This document shows positions 51,084 to 56,119 of a DNA stretch of 56,119 nucleotides, piece by piece. Under the pieces are notes generated by a model, which saw only the letters and a program-made list of their open reading frames with translations, was not told where the DNA came from and did not search any database. The translations under genes were made by a program, and so were the position numbers. The first letter of the stretch is position 1. Each line of letters begins with the position of its first letter. The DNA comes from UA16 sp002292325 (GTDB taxonomy: Bacteria > Bacteroidota > Bacteroidia > Flavobacteriales_D > Sanyastnellaceae), in the NCBI GenBank assembly GCA_943788645.1, contig CALSRC010000014.1, positions 1-56,119 on the forward strand, in the 5' to 3' direction.

Positions 51084-52317
51084 TTGCTCGCATCGCCTCC
51101 ACGGGTTCCATTTCTGCAGCTCGCTTTGCTGGGGCCAAACCGGCTAATAAACCTGAGGCCACTGCAACGCTCAGGGCAATGACTACCCGAGATGGGTGAA
51201 CATTCAATGCAAATCCAATGTCCACAGCATTCACCATGAGCACGATGGATTGAATGGCGAGAAGTGCAAACAGCGCACCTATGACGCACAACGCGACGGC
51301 TTCAAACAGGAATTGCAGCAGAATAAAATTAGATTTTGCACCGATGGCCTTTTGGACTCCAATGATGCGGGTGCGTTCACGAACGCTCACGAACATGATG
51401 TTCGCAATGCTAAAGCACCCCACCAAGATGGCAAAGATGCCAATGAACCAACCCCCGTATTCCACTTGCTGAAAAATCGAGTCCAACACGGAGGTCAGCA
51501 TGTCAATTTGATTGATCGAGAAATCTTCTTCCTCCCGAGGTCGCAAGCGACGAACTGACCGAAACTGTTGGACAATTTCATCCGACAATTCAGCCGTTGT
51601 CACTCCATTTTTCGGCTTCACCATAATGCTAGTGCCCATCCCATAATCCATGATGCGGTGTCCGAATTTTGCAGGAACAAGCGCCGCACGGTCGAATCCA
51701 TCGTTGATCACAGATGCACCCTGCTGGGCGAACACCCCTACAATTTGAAGGCGCTGCCCCTTTGCCTCAATGGTTTGACCTATGGCGTTCTCACTGCCTG
51801 TCAACTCTACTGCGACATCGTGGCCGACAACAGTTACGGCTCGACCAGCAGCGACTTCCATGGGTGAAAAGTATCGACCATGAGCAATATCCAGGGCAAT
51901 CACATCCTCGTACCCTTCCGAAACGGCAACAATGCCTGTGCCCTCAATCCGGCTATTCTGGGATTCAAGGGCAAGCATCGTCTTCGCTTGGAAAACCACT
52001 TTTTTTGCTGAATTCAAGCGCTCTTCGAGCAACTCCGCATCGCCCAAACTGACCTCTCGACGTTGAACGTATTTCCACCACGGGTACTCCTCATCGAATG
52101 CCCAGGGCCACTTCTGAATGAAAAGCACCTCGTCATCGAGCATATTGAATGTGCTTTTCAGTCCATCTTCGAGCGAGTCAACGACCGCAAAAACCGCCGT
52201 AATCATAAAGATACCTACCATCACACCGAGCAAAGAAAGTAGCGTGCGCAAACGGTTGGTGACAATTGCTGACCAAGCAAAGGCAAAACTCTCATACAAC
52301 AATCGAAGCCACAGCAT
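51076..52317 (-). CDS. MacB-like FtsX-family ABC permease
   Basis: A 413-residue permease: N-terminal helix (RLRTLLSLLGVMVGIFMITAVFAVVDS), MacB_PCD periplasmic domain with GRYFSPMEV and VVGHDV, and three C-terminal helices (GIFAILVGCFSIANIMFVSVRERTRIIGVQKAIGA, then two more). This family exports macrolides, peptides or lipids, or signals mechanically. No ATPase is adjacent. It heads the permease-rfbD-mutase run. A -7 box ends 4 bases before its ATG. Confidence 0.9.
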   Translation of the reverse strand: MLWLRLLYESFAFAWSAIVTNRLRTLLSLLGVMVGIFMITAVFAVVDSLEDGLKSTFNMLDDEVLFIQKWPWAFDEEYPWWKYVQRREVSLGDAELLEERLNSAKKVVFQAKTMLALESQNSRIEGTGIVAVSEGYEDVIALDIAHGRYFSPMEVAAGRAVTVVGHDVAVELTGSENAIGQTIEAKGQRLQIVGVFAQQGASVINDGFDRAALVPAKFGHRIMDYGMGTSIMVKPKNGVTTAELSDEIVQQFRSVRRLRPREEEDFSINQIDMLTSVLDSIFQQVEYGGWFIGIFAILVGCFSIANIMFVSVRERTRIIGVQKAIGAKSNFILLQFLFEAVALCVIGALFALLAIQSIVLMVNAVDIGFALNVHPSRVVIALSVAVASGLLAGLAPAKRAAEMEPVEAMRANG

Positions 52318-52321
52318 GATA

Positions 52322-52329
52322 CAAAGCTA
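52322..52329 (-). promoter_or_regulatory. Candidate -7 box of the permease operon (minus strand)
   Basis: TAGCTTTG on the minus strand, ending 4 bases before the ATG. No TTG is at the expected -33 distance. Confidence 0.5.
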
Positions 52330-52413
52330 ATTCCAAGCACCGTTCGCCCCTCATATGTTGATGTTTAATTGTAATTTCGTCGCTTACTAGTCGTTCTCAT
52401 AACCAACTTCATC

Positions 52414-53019
52414 ATGACCGCTCCCCGCCGCATTCAATCCGCGCTTATTTCCGTTTTCCATAAAGAAGGTCTTGAGCCGATTGTTGAACAACTTCAGCGA
52501 CTGGGCATCACGATGTATTCGACAGGAGGAACCCAAAAAGCTTTGGAGGCCATGGGCGCTGAAGTCGTTCCAGTTGAAGAGGTCACCAACTACCCCTCCA
52601 TTCTTGGAGGACGTGTCAAAACACTCCACCCAAAGGTCTTTGGCGGCATCTTAAATCGCAGAGAAGAGGCGAATGACATTGCCCAAATGGAAGAGTACGC
52701 CCTTCCCCAGATTGACTTGGTCATTGTTGACTTGTATCCTTTTGAGGCGACGGTTGCCCAAGGTGGAAGCCATAGCGAGATCATCGAAAAAATTGACATC
52801 GGAGGCATTTCGTTGATTCGAGCGGCCGCCAAGAACTTCCAAGATGTAGCCATTGTTTCGAGCCAAGACGACTATGGCACCCTGCTGGATTTATTGTCGA
52901 ATGGTGAAGGGGTCACTACCCTCGAAGAACGGCAAGCACTGGCAACTCGGGCGTTTAGGATCAGTTCACATTACGATACGCGGATTCATGCTTGGATGCA
53001 AGGAGGGTGCCAAGATTGA
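52414..53019 (+). CDS. purH: Bifunctional purine biosynthesis protein PurH, N-terminal part (frameshifted)
   Basis: A 201-residue fragment with the MGS-like IMP cyclohydrolase domain: SVFHKEGLEPIVEQL, YSTGGTQKAL, GGRVKTLHPKVFGGIL and IDIGGISLIRAAAKN. It stops at 53019 right after HYDTRIHAWMQGG, where the family should run on to RYGENPHQ. One surplus base in the AGGAGGG stretch (about 53001-53007) causes the shift. Removing it gives one frame of about 510 residues, the normal PurH length. Confidence 0.9.
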   Translation: MTAPRRIQSALISVFHKEGLEPIVEQLQRLGITMYSTGGTQKALEAMGAEVVPVEEVTNYPSILGGRVKTLHPKVFGGILNRREEANDIAQMEEYALPQIDLVIVDLYPFEATVAQGGSHSEIIEKIDIGGISLIRAAAKNFQDVAIVSSQDDYGTLLDLLSNGEGVTTLEERQALATRAFRISSHYDTRIHAWMQGGCQD

Positions 53020-53947
53020 TACCCTCAATTTGTCAGAAATGGAGGGTCGTGCATTGCGTTATGGTGAAAACCCCCACCAAGCAGGGCGATTTTTCGGAGA
53101 TTTGGATGGGTTGTTCGATCAATTGAACGGCAAAGCGCTTTCATACAACAACCTTTTGGATGTTGATGCCGCTGTTCAATTGATGGGGGAGTTCACCTTG
53201 GACGACCCCACTTTTGCGGTGATGAAGCACAACAACGCCTGCGGTGTTGCCACCCGTGCCACTGTGCTGGAAGCATGGAATGATGCGCTGGCGGGAGATC
53301 CTGTATCGGCCTTTGGAGGCGTTTTGATTTGCAACCGACCCATCGATGCCGCTACGGCAACTGCGATGCATGAATTATTCTTTGAAGTGGCCATTGCACC
53401 TGGATTTGATGCCGATGCATTGGACATTTTGAGCCAAAAGAAGAACCGAATTTTACTTGTCCAAAAGCCCTGTGAAATGCCACAAGTTGGTGTACGGTCG
53501 GCATTGAATGGGTTTTTAGTCCAAGCGTGCGATGCCAAAACGGAAACAAAAGAGGACTTGACTTTGGCTACTGCCTCTGCGGCGACCGAGGCGGAATTGA
53601 GCGACCTTTTGTTTGCCATGAAATTGGCAAAACATACCCGTTCCAATACCATTGTATTTGCCAAGAATCAACAACTCTGTGGAAGCGGAACCGGACAAAC
53701 GAGTCGAGTGGACGCTCTCAAGCAAGCCGTGGTGAAGGCGCGAAGTTTCGGATTTGAGTTGGATGGTGCCGTGATGGCTTCCGATGCTTTCTTCCCATTT
53801 CCCGATTGTGTGGAGCTTGCTGATGATGCTGGAATTACCGCGGTTATCCAGCCTGGGGGTTCGGTCAAAGATCAATTGAGCATCGATTACTGCGATGCGC
53901 ATGGCCTCGCAATGTACATGACTGGAACTCGCCACTTTCGGCACTGA
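52988..53947 (+). CDS. purH: Bifunctional purine biosynthesis protein PurH, AICAR formyltransferase part (frameshifted)
   Basis: A 319-residue fragment with the formyltransferase domain: LRYGENPHQAGRFF, the catalytic Lys-His in MKHNNACGVA, SAFGGVLICN, and SDAFFPFPDCVELA. It uses 10-formyl-tetrahydrofolate to make FAICAR. The ATG at 52988 is only the first in-frame start; the natural reading is continuous with the upstream fragment through the frameshift. Confidence 0.9.
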   Translation: MLGCKEGAKIDTLNLSEMEGRALRYGENPHQAGRFFGDLDGLFDQLNGKALSYNNLLDVDAAVQLMGEFTLDDPTFAVMKHNNACGVATRATVLEAWNDALAGDPVSAFGGVLICNRPIDAATATAMHELFFEVAIAPGFDADALDILSQKKNRILLVQKPCEMPQVGVRSALNGFLVQACDAKTETKEDLTLATASAATEAELSDLLFAMKLAKHTRSNTIVFAKNQQLCGSGTGQTSRVDALKQAVVKARSFGFELDGAVMASDAFFPFPDCVELADDAGITAVIQPGGSVKDQLSIDYCDAHGLAMYMTGTRHFRH

Positions 53948-54023
53948 TTTGCTGCCGATTACCCGCTTTAAAAGAGCTCCAGATTTGTGAAAAATTTGAT
54001 GGGAATTCCTTCTTCGCGGTGCG

Positions 54024-54031
54024 TATATTTG
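54024..54031 (+). promoter_or_regulatory. Candidate -7 box of mreB
   Basis: TATATTTG, a full consensus match, 37 bases before the mreB ATG; the nearest TTG is 25 bases upstream. Confidence 0.5.
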
Positions 54032-54068
54032 AGTGTTCACTTCGTCTTCCTTAATACGCCTGTTTTCC

Positions 54069-55094
54069 ATGGGATTGTTCAATTTTTTCATGCAGGAGAT
54101 CGCCATCGATCTCGGGACTGCCAACACCATCATCTATTTTGAAGACAAAGTTGTCGTGGATGAGCCGAGCATAGTCGCTAAAGACCGGTTGACCAATCGC
54201 GTCGTGGCCATTGGGCGCCTCGCTCAGCAGATGCATGGAAAGACCCATAAAAACATCGAGACGATTCGGCCCTTGAAGGATGGCGTGATCGCGGATTTCC
54301 AAGCCGCAGAAGAGATGATCAAAGGCATGATCAAAATGATGAACAAACGCAAATCGTGGTTCACGCCCTCCCTGCGCATGGTCATTTGCATTCCTTCCGG
54401 AATCACCGAAGTTGAAAAACGCGCCGTGGGTGACAGTGCGGAACATGCCGGAGGAAAAGACGTATACCTCATCCACGAACCGATGGCAGCGGCGATCGGC
54501 ATTGGCATAGACGTTGAAGAGCCCATGGGCAATATGATCATTGACATCGGAGGAGGCACGTCTGAAATCGCGGTCATCGCGCTGGGAGGAATCGTTACCG
54601 ACAAAAACATCCGGGTAGCAGGGGACGAATTCACATCAGACATCGAAGAATACATGCGCCGTCAGCACAACATCCTGATTGGTGAACGTACGGCCGAACA
54701 AATCAAGATTGAGGTCGGCGCTGCAACTGCTGAATTGGATAATCCCCCCGATGATTATCCTGTGCGAGGCCGAGACTTGATGACCGGTATTCCAAAAGAG
54801 ATCCTTGTTTCTCACATAGAGATTGCTCAAGCTTTGGACAAAAGCATTTCAAAAATTGAAGAAGCAATCCACAGCGCTCTTGAACAGACTCCCCCTGAAC
54901 TCTCCGCAGACATTTACAAGACTGGCATCTATTTGGCCGGAGGAGGAGCCTTACTCAGAGGGTTGGACAAACGCATATCGGCGCGCACGAAACTTCCGGT
55001 TCATGTGGCTGAAGATCCCCTGCATGCGGTAGCAAAAGGAACCTCCATTGCGCTGAAAAACATCGATCGTTTCACTTTCTTGATGCGCAACTAA
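54069..55094 (+). CDS. mreB: Rod shape-determining actin-like protein MreB
   Basis: A 341-residue MreB with the actin-fold signatures: phosphate-1 AIDLGTANTIIYF, ICIPSGITEVEKRAV, phosphate-2 IIDIGGGTSEIAVIALGG and adenosine YLAGGGALLRGLDKR. The N-terminal MGLFNFF is a membrane-binding helix. Filaments guide peptidoglycan synthesis in rod cells. ATG 54069 is preferred; a GTG at 54033 would lie 1 base after the -7 box. Followed by mreC and mreD. Confidence 0.95.
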   Translation: MGLFNFFMQEIAIDLGTANTIIYFEDKVVVDEPSIVAKDRLTNRVVAIGRLAQQMHGKTHKNIETIRPLKDGVIADFQAAEEMIKGMIKMMNKRKSWFTPSLRMVICIPSGITEVEKRAVGDSAEHAGGKDVYLIHEPMAAAIGIGIDVEEPMGNMIIDIGGGTSEIAVIALGGIVTDKNIRVAGDEFTSDIEEYMRRQHNILIGERTAEQIKIEVGAATAELDNPPDDYPVRGRDLMTGIPKEILVSHIEIAQALDKSISKIEEAIHSALEQTPPELSADIYKTGIYLAGGGALLRGLDKRISARTKLPVHVAEDPLHAVAKGTSIALKNIDRFTFLMRN

Positions 55095-55111
55095 GTCGGC
55101 AACGTTCAGAC

Positions 55112-55909
55112 ATGCGCAACCTCTGGAATCTCATCACTCAATACCATATCGCGCTGGTTTTTTTCGCGCTGCAAGCCCTGGCGCTTGGTTGGTTCGTTTC
55201 GAGTCATGGGTACCCGCGCGGGAAATGGGTGCAGCGGTCCTTGGCTTGGCAAGGTGCATGGAACCAACAAATGGGTCAGTGGAGTCGATTGGTTGAACTC
55301 GATGCGCTCAACCGGGAATTGCTTGCCGAAAACGCCAAACTTCGATCGTCCATGTACCGAACGGAGAATACGGGACGCGAGATTTCCATACACTCAGCAC
55401 AAGTCGTCCGATTCACATGGACATCTTCTGCAAATCATTTCATTTTAAATCAGGGATCGAAAAATGGCCTCAAACCCGGGATGGGTGTCAGTCAAAATGG
55501 AATTGCATTGGGGCGCATTATAGAGGCATCAGATCATTTTTCCTTGGCGCTCCCCATCATCAACCAAGAGGTAGAATGGAGCGCACGGATTGGCTCCGCC
55601 GGACCAGTTGCACGGTTGCTATGGGATGCGCATGACATTGGGCGTGCGCAACTCCAAGACCTTCCCCGAAGCGCAACATTTTCACCAGGAGACTCCGTTT
55701 TAACCTCTGGGTTTCAGGGGTACTTTCCTGCAGGAATGCTCATCGGTTGGATTGCTGATGAGACGCCTGAATTTGACGGACAATTTTTGACCATCGGCAT
55801 CGAACTTGCCGCCGATTTTCGATCCCTGAATTATGTTGAGGCCATGTCCATTATGGACTGGGAGTCCATCGAGGCGCTCTCCCAATCAACGCCCAATTCT
55901 GGATCATGA
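55112..55909 (+). CDS. mreC: Rod shape-determining protein MreC
   Basis: A 265-residue MreC: an N-terminal membrane helix (YHIALVFFALQALALGWFV), a coiled coil (LVELDALNRELLAENAKLRSSMY) and the beta-domain (GSKNGLKPGMGVSQNG...VARLLWDAHD...GDSVLTSGFQGYFPAGMLIG). It links the MreB filament to periplasmic wall enzymes. The stop overlaps mreD (ATGA). Confidence 0.95.
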   Translation: MRNLWNLITQYHIALVFFALQALALGWFVSSHGYPRGKWVQRSLAWQGAWNQQMGQWSRLVELDALNRELLAENAKLRSSMYRTENTGREISIHSAQVVRFTWTSSANHFILNQGSKNGLKPGMGVSQNGIALGRIIEASDHFSLALPIINQEVEWSARIGSAGPVARLLWDAHDIGRAQLQDLPRSATFSPGDSVLTSGFQGYFPAGMLIGWIADETPEFDGQFLTIGIELAADFRSLNYVEAMSIMDWESIEALSQSTPNSGS

Positions 55910-56119
55910 ATGCCCGCTTTGCGCCTTACCTCCGCGTGCTTCTACCGCTCATTTTGCAGGTGGTTTTTTTCCAGTATGTCACCTTGGTAGAAGGGTGGTG
56001 GTATTTAGGGTTCCACCTGCTCGGAATCCTACTCCTTCCGCTTCAACGGTCGGGCCTTTTCGTTTTGTTGTTTTCGGCGGGAATGGGCGCCACGCTAGAT
56101 TTCACTTGCCACGGAGGTG
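55906..56119 (+). CDS. mreD: Rod shape-determining protein MreD, N-terminal part (partial)
   Basis: The window ends 71 codons into this gene. The fragment is strongly hydrophobic (LRVLLPLILQVVFFQYVTLV, LGFHLLGILLLPL, FVLLFSAGMGATLDF), as expected for the membrane protein MreD. Identification rests on position after mreC (ATGA overlap) as much as on sequence. Confidence 0.85.
   Translation, partial: MNARFAPYLRVLLPLILQVVFFQYVTLVEGWWYLGFHLLGILLLPLQRSGLFVLLFSAGMGATLDFTCHGG

Noticed and set aside
1..56119. tRNA, CRISPR, insertion sequence or phage
   Set aside because: No cloverleaf ends, spaced direct repeats, transposase motifs or phage genes seen on either strand.

Overview
The window looks like chromosomal DNA from a free-living member of the Bacteroidota, probably the Flavobacteriales. 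The evidence is a secreted protein with a gliding-motility/type IX-type C-terminal domain, TAnnTTTG promoter boxes, almost no Shine-Dalgarno sites, DUF5686, DUF3109 and DUF177 proteins, a RecQ with a degenerate zinc site, and the recQ-kdsD-tatC-lptB gene order. Base composition is near half G+C by eye. I see no tRNA, rRNA, CRISPR array, insertion sequence or prophage, and no gene-free stretch above about 130 bases.

Layout. 1-4.8 kb: end of pheT, a membrane acyltransferase, a double VOC protein, a PhoB/PhoR-like two-component pair (the kinase split by a frameshift at a run of nine A) and a charged coiled-coil protein. 4.8-9.1 kb: a metallo-beta-lactamase protein divergent from a giant propeller/barrel envelope protein, then a half-size TauE transporter. 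9.1-16.5 kb: recQ divergent from kdsD-tatC-DUF5686 and lptB. 16.5-19.9 kb (minus): riboflavin synthase behind an 894-residue secreted Fn3/gliding-type protein. 19.9-24.9 kb: pdxA, then DUF177-rpmF and fabH-accB-accC. 24.9-28.9 kb (minus): DUF3109, OmpA-family protein, panD, a UPF0104 flippase-like protein and the heptose adenylyltransferase. 28.9-34.6 kb: radical SAM/SPASM enzyme with a second UPF0104 protein, a trans-sulfuration enzyme, kynurenine 3-monooxygenase and an envelope protein with a very basic tail. 34.6-40.9 kb: methylmalonyl-CoA epimerase, SDR, gdhA, a membrane b-type/cytochrome c pair, hflX, rbfA and a LolC/E-like permease. 40.9-48.4 kb: dusB (frameshifted), CPBP protease, ispD, superoxide dismutase, S41 protease, dCMP deaminase, cobalamin adenosyltransferase, DUF2795, GNAT and CvpA. 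48.4-52.3 kb (minus): phosphohexomutase, rmlD-like reductase and a MacB-like permease. 52.4-56.1 kb: purH (frameshifted) and mreB-mreC-mreD.

The genes are housekeeping: envelope building (kdsD, lptB, hldE2, LolC/E-like, mreBCD, rmlD), fatty acid synthesis (fabH, accBC), cofactors (pdxA, panD, ribE, ispD, kmo) and B12-linked propionate metabolism (epimerase plus adenosyltransferase). No clear new defence or mobile system is present. The most notable signals are structural: at least eight promoters whose -7 box ends 3-6 bases before the start codon, implying leaderless mRNAs; three conserved genes each broken by one surplus base; terminators and convergent gene ends squeezed into coding sequence; and a radical SAM/flippase pair of unknown product.
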